The notes beneath the pieces were generated by a model, which did not search any database, was not told where the DNA came from, and saw only the letters and a program-made list of their open reading frames with translations. The position numbers and the translations under genes are program-made. Shown piece by piece: positions 26,224-34,843 of a stretch of DNA of 64,000 bases. The stretch is from Alteromonas profundi (GTDB lineage: Bacteria > Pseudomonadota > Gammaproteobacteria > Enterobacterales > Alteromonadaceae), in the NCBI RefSeq assembly GCF_010500865.1, contig NZ_JAAAWN010000026.1, forward strand, positions 1 to 64,000, given 5' to 3'. The first letter of the stretch is position 1, and the number at the start of each line of letters is the position of its first letter.

Positions 26224-26238
26224 TGTTACAATATAACA
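26224..26238. promoter_or_regulatory. Zur box 1 before the DUF2796 gene
   Basis: TGTTACAATATAACA fits TGTTATA-N-TATAACA at 13 of 14 defined positions, 22 bases upstream of the start codon. A second copy is centred 31 bp further upstream, three helical turns away. Confidence 0.78.
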
Positions 26239-26254
26239 TATCTAAAGTTGGAAT

Positions 26255-26269
26255 TGTTATATTATCACA
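26255..26269. promoter_or_regulatory. Zur box 2 before the DUF2796 gene
   Basis: TGTTATATTATCACA fits the Zur core at 13 of 14 defined positions. Together with the box at 26224-26238 it allows two Zur dimers to bind on one DNA face. Confidence 0.72.
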
Positions 26270-26347
26270 TTTGCGTTGGGAAGACATTAATATGAAGTTA
26301 TACCCAGCGGCATTGGACGTATTATTTTTGCTTGCAAGCGAATAGTA

Positions 26348-26371
26348 AAAGAGCAGGGGATCCTGCTCTTT
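26348..26371 (-). terminator. Intrinsic terminator of the SnoaL-like gene
   Basis: Perfect ten-base stem AAAGAGCAGG/CCTGCTCTTT with a four-base loop, 41 bp past the stop codon of the minus-strand gene 26412-26804. On that strand the stem ends in TTTT. Confidence 0.65.
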
Positions 26372-26411
26372 GGGGTGACGGTATAGGGGCGCGGTATGTA
26401 CGACTTTCACC

Positions 26412-26804
26412 TTAGGCGAAATCAAGCAAATCAGTGCCGAAGAAATTATCGATGATACATTTCCAGGTATCGTCGCTTTGGCGCTGCATCACATAAACAG
26501 CACGTTTACCTTCGCAAGGAAGCGCATGGGGAGTATGCCTTGGAACGAGATAGAGTTTCGCTATCACTAGCGCCACATCCCCTGCCTCAATCACGATTTC
26601 GTCTCCGGTCGTGACAATATGCTCAGGCATAAATTTCTGCTGAAATTGGTTGAGCGCTGAAATGCAATCGCGCTGTGTTGCGCTATTTATGGGGCTAGCT
26701 ACCACTTTTGCGTTATTACCATAACAGGCTGAAAGGGCGTCTTTATCACCTGCATTCACCGCGCTATGCAAATGGTGTAATACATGGGTTATCGCGTTGT
26801 TCAT
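26412..26804 (-). CDS. SnoaL/NTF2-like small protein
   Basis: A 130-residue protein of the nuclear-transport-factor-2-like fold: an N-terminal helix pair (HHLHSAVNAGDKDALSACYG), a central CISALNQFQQKFMPEHIVTT, and beta strands (DVALVIAKLYLVPRHTPHAL, AVYVMQRQSDDTWKCIIDNF). This matches the DUF4440/SnoaL type of protein, which binds small ligands or acts as an isomerase; no catalytic residue can be asserted. It is bounded by terminators on both sides and thus monocistronic. Confidence 0.75.
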   Translation of the reverse strand: MNNAITHVLHHLHSAVNAGDKDALSACYGNNAKVVASPINSATQRDCISALNQFQQKFMPEHIVTTGDEIVIEAGDVALVIAKLYLVPRHTPHALPCEGKRAVYVMQRQSDDTWKCIIDNFFGTDLLDFA

Positions 26805-26845
26805 GGCTGTCGTCTCGTTTTAGTACCGAAACAGCGAGCCTATAA

Positions 26846-26870
26846 AAAACCCGCCGTAACGGCGGGTTTT
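26846..26870. terminator. Bidirectional GC-rich hairpin
   Basis: AAAACCCGCCG-TAA-CGGCGGGTTTT: an 11-base perfect stem with A and T runs built into the ends, so it can terminate in both directions. It insulates the SnoaL-like gene from the receptor transcript. Confidence 0.75.
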
Positions 26871-27018
26871 AGTGAAGGTTTTATTTACACACTAACGTAC
26901 CCGCCAATTCCTAAGAATAGCGAGAATAATAATGCTTAGTACCGATTGTGTAATGGGCATTGTTTTCGTCAGGTATAAATTCATACCAATAGTATTCAAC
27001 GTGGTGTGTGAAAAGTCA

Positions 27019-27050
27019 ACGGTAAAGCTATACTGAGCTTTACCGTCTTT
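27019..27050. terminator. Intrinsic terminator
   Basis: Perfect stem ACGGTAAAGCT/AGCTTTACCGT with a six-base loop, then CTTTTT on the plus strand. It lies 90 bp downstream of the TonB receptor stop and is its likely transcript end, with further termination at 26846. Confidence 0.6.
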
Positions 27051-27139
27051 TTAAAAGGGCTGTAAACCCAGAGATCCCTTACTCATTTTCTTGTTAAAAG
27101 GTAGGGGCTGGGTTTACCTGATAAGTGTTACTGTTTCAC

Positions 27140-29218
27140 CTAAAACGCCAGTTGAAGCGATAGTTGCCACTCTCTGCCTGCACCTGGTACTTTCTCTCCT
27201 GTGGCAATATTGGCATCACCCGATACTCTATTTATACCGGCAGTATGCGCAGCGTAGTACTTATCGGTTACATTTGAAATCCGTGTGCTAACGGCAAATA
27301 CGGGGGTAAGTTGCCATTTTGCGCTTAAGTGTAAAAGGCCATAGCCCGCGGTAGCGGTTTCGCTTTGCAAGGCGGAAACATGGGATTGACTGCCTACCAA
27401 TTCAGACGTGGCTTCAAGGGAGAGCGGGGAAGCGAACAATGCGGTTTGCCATTGTAAACGGGTTACCAGGCGCTCGGGGGCTATCCGAAAAAGCGCATCG
27501 TCAATGTCGTCTCTATTGCCATGGGTGTGGCTTGCCAGCATGTCTAAGGAGAGGTTATCTAAAAGTTCACCGTGAAGGGTGATATCAACGCCTTTAATTA
27601 CCGCATCGGTATTGGTCCATTGAAAAGGAACGGTACCACTCATCATATTAGAAAACATGATAGCTGATGTATTTTCGCTGGGCATTCCAGTGATGTAATT
27701 CTCTATATCTTGGTAAAAGAGCCGCGGAGAAATCGTCCAATTTTTTGCGCTAAAGGTGGTACCGAATTCAATTTGGCGTGCGGTTTCTTCTTCTAAAGCC
27801 GTATTGCCTATGTAATTAAACCCATCTGCCATACCGCCGGTTATTGCCAATGGTAGCCAGGTGTATAACTCATAGTAATTGGGCGCCCGGTTTTTTTGAG
27901 ATACCCCCGCAAAGAACATAGCATTGTCGCCAATGGCTGTTTCAAGGGTTGCCGCTAAATCTAACATAGTAAAACGCTTCTCTCGGTCGGCACCATTAAA
28001 GCTTATGGCGAGGCTCGCAACTGCATCGTTCATCATCTCCATATTTGAGCCCACATCGTTTGCTTCTGCATTCACCTGTGTAAAACGGGCGCCAAATTGA
28101 TACTGCACCGTGTTTCTTACACCTTCCCACTCAGAGAATAGGCTGTAAGTATCTTGCTCGGTGGAGGCAAAATTATTGATGTAAAAGCTGGCGTCATTTG
28201 GGTTGCTGATGGTGGAATTATTGCGTTTGTGAGCAACATTGGCACCTAGAGTAATCGTACCGTTATAGAGAGGGGTGACATAAGACGTGTTAAATCCCTG
28301 AGCAATGGCGTCCGCGTCATTTTGCCTTGCCATACTGTCCATCATCACGGGGCGTTGTCTGAAGTTATCCATAGCGTGCTGGTTACTATTGCCAAATGCA
28401 TTTAAGACAAAGTACGTGTTATCAGAAGCTTGGTATCGATAGCCTAAGCGATACCAAGCTGCGTCGATAAAGTTGATGTCCATGGCTAAAGCCGGAGTGC
28501 CACTTTGATTTGTATTTAGCGCTTGATACGACGCGGTAAATTGGTGATTGCCCTGCTCATAGCCTGCCCGTAATTTTGCGCCGTTACGTAAATACGCGCT
28601 ATTAGGAATAGCGATATCGTCAGCGGCCTCCCGCTCATCCCGTTGTTGATGAGTGAACGCGCCAGTTAAAAAACCACTTTCGAAACGGTATACGCCATTA
28701 GCTTGATATTGCTGTCCTGTGCCAGGAGAGAAAAGTGCGCCATTAAAATTAGCCTTTAAACCTTCTGCCAAATTAAATAGGGCACTGTCATCGGCGCGTA
28801 TATCGAGCTTACCGCCAAGGGTTTGTACACCAGCGCTTACCGGCACAATACCGCGATAGAGTACCGCCTGAAGGCCGGGCTCGGGAAGTACGTGAGAGAG
28901 AGGTGAGTCCATTGCGTTTGGTCCAGCCCCTTCGATATCTACGCCGTCTATGGTTATGCCCACTCGATCGCCGTACAAGCCGCGATATTGAACAAGGCCA
29001 GTAACAGGGCCATTTCGGGTAATACTCACCCCCGTCAACTTCTCTATTTGATCGCCAAAATCGGCATCGGTATTTGATGAAGTGTTGATACGCTCAGCGT
29101 CTATTTGGGTAAGCGGGCTTCCGATAACAGTAATTATTTCGCCTTGTGAATCTTGTGCTAAGGCGCATTGGGTAACACCTTGGGCGATAACCGCCAAGGC
29201 TGTCAGTGTTTTTTTCAT
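27140..29218 (-). CDS. TonB-dependent receptor, probably copper-related
   Basis: A 692-residue receptor: signal peptide (KKTLTALAVIAQGVTQCALA), plug domain (DQIEKLTGVSITRNGPVTGL, GLYGDRVGITIDGVDIEGAG, then VQTLGGKLDI) and beta-barrel ending LSLQLAF. It is rich in Met in exposed loops (PVMMDSMARQ, SNMEMMND, AIMFSNMMSG), and the plug contains AMDSPLS, the kind of feature found in copper receptors of the OprC type. The frame begins at a TTG at 29251, but the ATG at 29218 starts a clean signal peptide. A DUF2946-like gene lies just upstream. No Zur or Fur box was seen. Copper is inferred; another metal is possible. Confidence 0.8.
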   Translation of the reverse strand: MKKTLTALAVIAQGVTQCALAQDSQGEIITVIGSPLTQIDAERINTSSNTDADFGDQIEKLTGVSITRNGPVTGLVQYRGLYGDRVGITIDGVDIEGAGPNAMDSPLSHVLPEPGLQAVLYRGIVPVSAGVQTLGGKLDIRADDSALFNLAEGLKANFNGALFSPGTGQQYQANGVYRFESGFLTGAFTHQQRDEREAADDIAIPNSAYLRNGAKLRAGYEQGNHQFTASYQALNTNQSGTPALAMDINFIDAAWYRLGYRYQASDNTYFVLNAFGNSNQHAMDNFRQRPVMMDSMARQNDADAIAQGFNTSYVTPLYNGTITLGANVAHKRNNSTISNPNDASFYINNFASTEQDTYSLFSEWEGVRNTVQYQFGARFTQVNAEANDVGSNMEMMNDAVASLAISFNGADREKRFTMLDLAATLETAIGDNAMFFAGVSQKNRAPNYYELYTWLPLAITGGMADGFNYIGNTALEEETARQIEFGTTFSAKNWTISPRLFYQDIENYITGMPSENTSAIMFSNMMSGTVPFQWTNTDAVIKGVDITLHGELLDNLSLDMLASHTHGNRDDIDDALFRIAPERLVTRLQWQTALFASPLSLEATSELVGSQSHVSALQSETATAGYGLLHLSAKWQLTPVFAVSTRISNVTDKYYAAHTAGINRVSGDANIATGEKVPGAGREWQLSLQLAF

Positions 29219-29281
29219 AACGTTTCCATTTATAGAGGTATTAGGTTGCAAGTTGCCTTGCTCGAAATACGAAGGAGGCAG

Positions 29282-29671
29282 TTATGAAAATGGCGGCGCT
29301 CTGCCAATGGGAACCGTGTAAGGGTAGGCGGTATAGGGGCGCTGAACGAGTGACTCAGTAAGCGCATAGAAGCGCTGAAAGAAAACACTCACCTGTAAAT
29401 CGTAGTTAACTGAAGTATAGCTGGGTAAATCGGCTAGCGTACCATTGGTACAGTCGATGCTTTGAGGAGACGTTTTTACTAATTCAGGGCTGACAAAAAC
29501 GAATTCACCGGCCAATTCGGAAGCGCTAACGGACACATAGCGCATGGTTTTACCGGTACATATAAGTTCGATATCGGGTGTTTCACTACCCACGCGGTTT
29601 TGAGCATTGTCCATAGAATAGGCAGCCAGCCCTATGGCCAATGCATTTTGCATTAGCAAAACAATACACAC
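29282..29671 (-). CDS. DUF2946-like exported small protein
   Basis: A protein of about 129 residues whose N-terminus is a membrane segment (CIVLLMQNALAIGLAAYS), followed by a short domain with two Cys (ELICTGKTM, QSIDCTNGT) and a C-terminus GRAPPFS. DUF2946-type proteins occur near TonB receptors for metals. The start is uncertain: the GTG at 29671 gives a signal without a positive charge, while in-frame codons further upstream (an ATT preceded by AAAGG) would add KALLTFFV and restore a normal signal sequence. Encoded 63 bp before the receptor gene in the same direction, so probably one transcript. Confidence 0.65.
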   Translation of the reverse strand: MCIVLLMQNALAIGLAAYSMDNAQNRVGSETPDIELICTGKTMRYVSVSASELAGEFVFVSPELVKTSPQSIDCTNGTLADLPSYTSVNYDLQVSVFFQRFYALTESLVQRPYTAYPYTVPIGRAPPFS

Positions 29672-29776
29672 AAAAAAAGTAAGTAGTGCTTTAATAGCGC
29701 GCCTTTAAAACTATCAAAAATATGAGCATAGTATAATAGCGTTAGAGATTAGGTGTTTGCTAGTAAATTTTTTGCA

Positions 29777-31084
29777 CTAAGGAGCGTTTATTTTTAATGC
29801 TTGTAATTTTCTGTACAAGGTTCGCACACTTATTCCTAACGCATCGGCTAAGTCTCCAGTATTGCCGGTGTAGACATCGACTTTATCTTTCAAATAATGT
29901 GCTTCGACTTCCGCTAGCGTCATTATGCCTTTTTCTCCCTGTGGTGATAAGTGAGCCGTTTGCTGTGTCGATGCGCAGACATATTCAGGTAAATCGCTAG
30001 GCCCAATGATTCTATCATCAGCCATTAGAATTGCTTGCTCAACTATGTTTCTAAGCTCCCTTATGTTGCCGGGGAATGTATACTTCTTAAGTGCAGCTAA
30101 AGTAGGTTGAGACAAGGTTTTATCGCTGCCTAATGTATTTAATATATGTTTTGCTAGCAAAACAATATCATTATTGCGTTCACGTAATGGAGGTAAATGA
30201 ATCGAGAGCCCAGCTATTCGATAATATAGGTCGTGGCGAAATTTTCCAGCATTAACAAGCTCCAATAAATCTTTGTGGCTGGCGCAAATTAAGCGAAAAT
30301 TTGCCTTTTTAATGGCTATACTTCCTACTGGCCGATACGTCTGTGTTTCTAGTAAGCGTAAGAGTTTAACTTGCATAGCAAGAGGGATATCACCTACCTC
30401 ATCGAGAAATAGCGTGCCGCCCTCAACCGTTTCTATCAGCCCTTTCTTTTTATTTACTGCGCCGGTAAAGGCGCCTTTTTCATGACCGAATAACTCAGAT
30501 TCGAATAGCGCATCAGTTAGGCCTGTACATTCAATGACGACAAAGGGTTTTTCAGCGCGATGACTACTGCTGTGAAGTGCGTGAGAGACGAGTTCCTTTC
30601 CCGTGCCGGTTTCGCCGTGTAAAAGCACAGAAATATTTGAGTTGGCAGCACGGTTGATTTTGCTCAACATGGCCTTAAACGCATCAGATTCGCCCACCAT
30701 CTTTCCTTCGGATGAGGTGTTTGAGGCGTAAGCTAGTTTGTCGAGTATCTCTAGGTAACCAAGGAGTTCTCCTTCGCCATCAATGATAGGCTTCATACGA
30801 ATATCGCAGTAACTTTGCCCCTCATTGGTGGCGTGAACATGCACCACGCTGGCGGTTTTCCCTGTTTCTTTAGCTTGCTCCATTGGGCAGTTTTCACCAC
30901 ACAGATCGCATGGTTTGCTATTGCGGTGAGATACTTGGTAGCAGGTACTGAAGCCCAGCTTAATGGTAACAGGATAGGTATCTCTATAGGGCTTGTTAAC
31001 GGCTTCTATTACATAGTCTTGGTTGATGAAAATTGCGGGTTTATCAATAGCATCGATCATTCCCTGAATGATGGAGATATTCAT
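29777..31084 (-). CDS. Sigma54-dependent activator with Cys-rich PAS sensor
   Basis: A 435-residue bacterial enhancer-binding protein. Residues 5-115 form a PAS-like sensor with four Cys (48, 59, 62, 66; in CYQVSHRNSKPCDLCGENCP), a likely metal, Fe-S or heme/redox site. The AAA+ domain has Walker A GETGTGKE (157-164), the sigma54-contacting loop GAFTGA (204-209) and Walker B TLFLDEVGD. The C-terminal Fis-type helix-turn-helix is DLADALGISVRTLYRKLQ. Complete. It is divergent from a heme-binding gene and next to cydABX, so control of that block in response to redox or oxygen is inferred. Confidence 0.92.
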   Translation of the reverse strand: MNISIIQGMIDAIDKPAIFINQDYVIEAVNKPYRDTYPVTIKLGFSTCYQVSHRNSKPCDLCGENCPMEQAKETGKTASVVHVHATNEGQSYCDIRMKPIIDGEGELLGYLEILDKLAYASNTSSEGKMVGESDAFKAMLSKINRAANSNISVLLHGETGTGKELVSHALHSSSHRAEKPFVVIECTGLTDALFESELFGHEKGAFTGAVNKKKGLIETVEGGTLFLDEVGDIPLAMQVKLLRLLETQTYRPVGSIAIKKANFRLICASHKDLLELVNAGKFRHDLYYRIAGLSIHLPPLRERNNDIVLLAKHILNTLGSDKTLSQPTLAALKKYTFPGNIRELRNIVEQAILMADDRIIGPSDLPEYVCASTQQTAHLSPQGEKGIMTLAEVEAHYLKDKVDVYTGNTGDLADALGISVRTLYRKLQALKINAP

Positions 31085-31139
31085 ACCTTTGCTGCCCTAC
31101 GTTGGTTTAGCCTCGTTTTATTAGTTAAAGACTATCATA

Positions 31140-31156
31140 TTGGCATATAGATTGTT
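31140..31156 (+). promoter_or_regulatory. Sigma54 promoter candidate for the DUF3365 gene
   Basis: TTGGCATATAGATTGTT fits the sigma54 consensus (TTGGCAY-R-N4-TTGCW) except that the -12 C is T. It lies 89 bp before the proposed start of the DUF3365 gene, directly beside the gene for a sigma54 activator. Confidence 0.4.
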
Positions 31157-31244
31157 GTGGATTGCCATAGCGAGGTTTAGTGGCCCTTGCATTAGCAACT
31201 AATCTCGATAGCCGATATCTGTGAATAAGAGAGGAAATCAAGTG

Positions 31245-31829
31245 ATGAAAGTAACGTTAATTTTACCCTTAAGTATATTTGCGCTAAGTACTACTTTTGC
31301 TTTTGCGTCCAATGTAACGATAGAAAGCGAATCCGTGGGCGATTTAAAGGCGAGAACCCTTGTCGCGCGGCAGCATGCGAAAGCCTTAGGCGGTGCATTA
31401 AAAGCGCGTTTGCAAGAAGCTATTGGTCAAGGTGGTTTGGTCAAGGGGATTGAGGCTTGTAAATTAGAGGCTGGGCCGATAGCTAAAGCCATTAGTGGTA
31501 ATGGTTGGACTGTTGGGCGCACGGCCCTGCGGGTACGCAACCCAGCCAATACCCCTGATGCTTGGGAACGAGAACAACTTATCGCGTTTTCTAATCAATT
31601 ATCGGCTCAATTTGATGGACCACTTGAAGCCTCCCATTATGATAGCGCGACAGGTGAATTTAGATACTTGAAAGCCATAAAAACTGACGAAATATGCACG
31701 GCATGCCATGGCCAGTCTGTAGCCCCAAGAGTGCAGGCTGCAATTGATGACGCCTATCCAGAGGACGAAGCTATGGGGTTCGATATTGGCACGTTACGAG
31801 GAGCATTTACCCTGACATATACGCCTTAG
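31245..31829 (+). CDS. Exported c-type heme protein, DUF3365 (Tll0287-like)
   Basis: A 194-residue exported protein: signal peptide KVTLILPLSIFALSTTFAFA, then a helical region with conserved basic residues (ARQHAKALGGALKARLQEAI, GLVKGIEACKLEAGPIAK) and a heme-c motif CTACH with second ligands nearby (EICTACHGQSV). This matches the DUF3365 family (Tll0287-like). It probably senses or carries redox equivalents in the periplasm. The frame opens at a GTG (31221), but GAGAGGAA is placed for ATG 31245. It lies between a sigma54 activator gene and cydA. Confidence 0.85.
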   Translation: MKVTLILPLSIFALSTTFAFASNVTIESESVGDLKARTLVARQHAKALGGALKARLQEAIGQGGLVKGIEACKLEAGPIAKAISGNGWTVGRTALRVRNPANTPDAWEREQLIAFSNQLSAQFDGPLEASHYDSATGEFRYLKAIKTDEICTACHGQSVAPRVQAAIDDAYPEDEAMGFDIGTLRGAFTLTYTP

Positions 31830-32119
31830 CACACAGGGGTATAAGGGTAAAAACGGGACATGTGTCAAATATGGCGCTTTGTTTGTCAATTTTGGCGTAG
31901 TTAGCAAAGGTTATCTTGCGTTGGATCAAAATTCGCTTTTTCCGCGCATGCCATAATTCTCCCGCATAGTAGGAAATCCCTGTAGTTAGGGCAAAAACCT
32001 ATTTTATGTACTTTTACTGCAAGACTGGAACAGAGAATGCTCTGCGCCCTTCTGTAGAGAAACTGCGCCCTTCCACATTGGGCGCTTCCAGCACACTTAA
32101 AAGATGAGGGAGATCACCC
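31830..32119 (+). other. cydABX leader and promoter region
   Basis: A 290-bp stretch before cydA. It holds an FNR-like site at 31916-31929 and a direct repeat CTGCGCCCTTC at 32042-32052 and 32063-32073 (21 bp apart). The second copy can pair with GGGCGC at 32080-32085 in a hairpin near the ribosome site. It also contains candidate -24/-12 elements (for example at 31872 and 31922), none perfect. Confidence 0.5.
31916..31929. promoter_or_regulatory. FNR-like box before cydA
   Basis: TTGCG-TTGG-ATCAA: the right half is perfect and the left half matches three of five bases of the FNR consensus TTGAT-N4-ATCAA. It is located 190 bp before cydA. cyd operons in related bacteria are commonly controlled by oxygen regulators; this box is a weak call. 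Confidence 0.35.
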
Positions 32120-33700
32120 ATGAGCGATACGTTAGTAGAACTATCGCGGTGGCAGTTTGCGTTAACCGCAATGTTCCACTTTATATTCGTACCCCTAACC
32201 CTAGGACTAAGCTTTCTGCTTGCCATTATGGAGTCTGTCTATGTGATGACGGGCAAAGAGATTTACAAACAAATGACGCAGTTTTGGGGAAAGTTGTTTG
32301 GGATTAATTTCGCAATTGGTGTGGCAACAGGCTTAACCATGGAATTTCAGTTCGGTATGAACTGGTCGTATTACTCACACTATGTGGGGGATATCTTTGG
32401 TGCGCCGCTTGCCATTGAAGGGCTGATGGCCTTCTTCTTAGAGTCTACCTTTGTGGGGTTGTTTTTTTTCGGCTGGGACAAGATGTCGAAGGTTAAACAC
32501 CTTATGGCAACGTGGTTAGTTGCCATTGGTTCAAATTTCTCTGCCCTATGGATATTAATCGCCAACGGTTGGATGCAGTATCCTATTGGGGCTGAATTTA
32601 ACTTCGAAGCAATGCGAATGGAAATGACAAGCTTTGCGGAAGTGATATTTAACCCTGTAGCCCAAGTTAAGTTTGTTCATACGGTATCAGCAGGTTATGT
32701 CACCGGTGCTATGTTTGTGCTCGCCATCTCCAGTTACTACTTGCTCAATCATAAACATATCGCCTTCGCACGACGCTCATTTGCCATTGCGGCAAGTTTT
32801 GGCTTGGCCGCGACGCTTTCCGTCATTGTGTTAGGGGATGAAAGCGGATATGAACTCGGTCATGTCCAACAAGTGAAGTTGGCTGCTGTGGAAGCGGAAT
32901 ATGATACACATCCAGCGCCCGCGCCTTTTACGCTCTTTGGTTTGCCTAATGATGAAACCCAGGAAACGGAATATGCCGTTCAAATTCCATGGGCAATGGG
33001 GATTATCGCCACCCGCTCGTTAACCGAAGAAGTGAAGGGGATAAAAGAAATAAAAGCAGAAAATAGAGCGCGAATTTTAGCAGGAATCAAAGCCTATGAA
33101 TTGCTCGATAGTGTGCGCAGCGGAACCGCATCTGAGCAAGAAATCGCCACCTTCGAGGCGCATAAAGACAGCTTAGGGTATGCCATGCTGCTAGAGCCTT
33201 TTACCGATAATGTAGCTACACCTTCTGAAGCGGCAATTCAGCAAGCTGTTGACTACAGCATTCCCCCTGTAGCGCCCCTCTTTTGGAGTTTTCGTATCAT
33301 GGTAGCGGCTGGCTTTATCATGCTTGCTTTGTTTGTTTGCGCTTTCTATTTCAGCACTAAACATAAGATTACTCAACCACGCTGGCTATTAAAGTCGGCA
33401 TTGTATGGCTTGCCGCTACCTTGGATAGCCTGTGAAGCAGGGTGGTTTGTGGCGGAATATGGTCGTCAGCCTTGGTCGATTGCCGAAGTACTGCCTGTTC
33501 ATGCCTCTGTTTCTAACCTAGCCATAAGCGATGTGGTGACCACCATAATTGCTTACACCCTTTTCTACACAATGATGTTCATTATTGGCTTCTATTTAAT
33601 GAAAAAATTTGCCAAGAAAGGCCCCGTACCCCCTAGCGACAGCCAAACTGACTCAGATTTAGACTTTGTAGATATAGACAGCAAAGGAGCAAAAGCATGA
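32120..33700 (+). CDS. cydA: Cytochrome bd ubiquinol oxidase subunit I
   Basis: A 526-residue integral membrane protein, the subunit that oxidises quinol and holds hemes b558, b595 and d, reducing oxygen to water. The conserved N-terminus (LVELSRWQFALTAMFHFIFV) carries the heme ligand His in FHF. The quinol-loop region lies near residues 245-335. The segment GRQPWSIAEVLPVHAS is the family signature. Length is close to E. coli CydA (522). A GGGAG site precedes the ATG. It overlaps cydB by four bases (ATGA), so they are translated together. Confidence 0.97.
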   Translation: MSDTLVELSRWQFALTAMFHFIFVPLTLGLSFLLAIMESVYVMTGKEIYKQMTQFWGKLFGINFAIGVATGLTMEFQFGMNWSYYSHYVGDIFGAPLAIEGLMAFFLESTFVGLFFFGWDKMSKVKHLMATWLVAIGSNFSALWILIANGWMQYPIGAEFNFEAMRMEMTSFAEVIFNPVAQVKFVHTVSAGYVTGAMFVLAISSYYLLNHKHIAFARRSFAIAASFGLAATLSVIVLGDESGYELGHVQQVKLAAVEAEYDTHPAPAPFTLFGLPNDETQETEYAVQIPWAMGIIATRSLTEEVKGIKEIKAENRARILAGIKAYELLDSVRSGTASEQEIATFEAHKDSLGYAMLLEPFTDNVATPSEAAIQQAVDYSIPPVAPLFWSFRIMVAAGFIMLALFVCAFYFSTKHKITQPRWLLKSALYGLPLPWIACEAGWFVAEYGRQPWSIAEVLPVHASVSNLAISDVVTTIIAYTLFYTMMFIIGFYLMKKFAKKGPVPPSDSQTDSDLDFVDIDSKGAKA

Positions 33701-34833
33701 TTGATTATGAACTTCTTCGCATTATTTGGTGGTGCCTAATTGGCGTGCTACTTATTGGCTTTGCAGTGACAGATGGTTTTGACCTTGGCGTAGGTGCATT
33801 GCTAACACTCATCGGCAGGAACGACAAAGAACGCCGGGTCATGATCAATACTATTGGCCCCCACTGGGATGGCAACCAAGTATGGTTTATTACGGCGGGG
33901 GGCGCGATATTCGCTGCTTGGCCAATGATTTATGCCACGGCTTTTTCAGGCTTTTATCTTGCCCTTGCGCTCACTTTAATTGCGCTTTGGATGCGCCCAA
34001 TTGGGTTTGATTATCGAAGTAAGTTGCCAAACCCACAATGGCGTAATGCTTGGGACTGGGCGCTATTTGCTGGCGGTATTATCCCTTCGTTGATTTTTGG
34101 TGTTGCTTTTGGGAACTTGCTACTCGGCGTTCCCTTCGAGTTGGATAACACTCTTAAGTCTACCTATACCGGCTCGTTCTTCGGACTACTCACGCCGTTT
34201 GCGCTTTTATCTGGCGTATTGTCGGTTGCCATTTTGCTAAACCATGGTGCAACTTGGCTGCAAATGAAAACCGATGGGTTTATTCAATCCCGGGCTAGAA
34301 ATGTATCTAAGGTATTAAGTTTAGTGGGTGTGGCATGCTTTGTCTTAGCCGGAGTATGGGTGGCCGTTGGTATCGATGGTTTCGTTATTACGTCTTCCCT
34401 TGATACGCTGGCTACGTCTAACCCCCTCAAAAAAGAGGTGGCTATTCAAAGCGGTGCCTGGATGAATAATTACCGAGACTACCCTGTGACCATGATAGCG
34501 CCAGTCTTGGGTATTGTTGCTGGATTGGCCTGTGCATTTTTCTCTAATAAGGGAAATGCCGGTATGGCATTTGTGAGCAGTGCATTATTTATTGCAGGTG
34601 TCATTTTAACCGCTGGGATTTCAATGTTCCCATTTTTAATGCCTAGCGCCACCATGCCAGAAGCAAGCTTAACGGTGTGGGATGCCACATCAAGCCATTT
34701 AACATTGAATGTCATGTTTTTCGTCGCCTGTCTCTTTGTTCCTATTGTACTTAGTTACACAGCGTACAGTTTTTACGTTATGCGTGGTCGCATTAAAAGT
34801 GCTGATCTCGACCAATCTCATACCATCTATTAA
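33697..34833 (+). CDS. cydB: Cytochrome bd ubiquinol oxidase subunit II
   Basis: A 378-residue membrane protein with about eight helices that pairs with CydA. Family features: IWWCLIGVLLIGFAVTDGFD at the N-terminus, GPHWDGNQVWFITAGGAIFA near residue 50, and an extended polar loop near residue 250. Length matches E. coli CydB (379). The start overlaps the cydA stop (ATGA). Followed ten bp later by cydX. Confidence 0.97.
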   Translation: MIDYELLRIIWWCLIGVLLIGFAVTDGFDLGVGALLTLIGRNDKERRVMINTIGPHWDGNQVWFITAGGAIFAAWPMIYATAFSGFYLALALTLIALWMRPIGFDYRSKLPNPQWRNAWDWALFAGGIIPSLIFGVAFGNLLLGVPFELDNTLKSTYTGSFFGLLTPFALLSGVLSVAILLNHGATWLQMKTDGFIQSRARNVSKVLSLVGVACFVLAGVWVAVGIDGFVITSSLDTLATSNPLKKEVAIQSGAWMNNYRDYPVTMIAPVLGIVAGLACAFFSNKGNAGMAFVSSALFIAGVILTAGISMFPFLMPSATMPEASLTVWDATSSHLTLNVMFFVACLFVPIVLSYTAYSFYVMRGRIKSADLDQSHTIY

Positions 34834-34843
34834 GGAGTCGAAA

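Larger units (their letters stand above)
26805..27139. other. Intergenic region, 335 bp
   Basis: Holds two strong hairpins (26846-26870 and 27019-27046, listed separately) and a small GGTAT-N8-ATACC inverted repeat (26972-26989). No open frame of substance. It contains the promoter of the SnoaL-like gene and the 3' end of the receptor transcript. Confidence 0.45.

Noticed and set aside
31182-31200. TGGCCC...TTAGCA before the DUF3365 gene as a sigma54 site
   Set aside because: GG and GC are 11 bases apart, not ten; the site at 31140 fits better.
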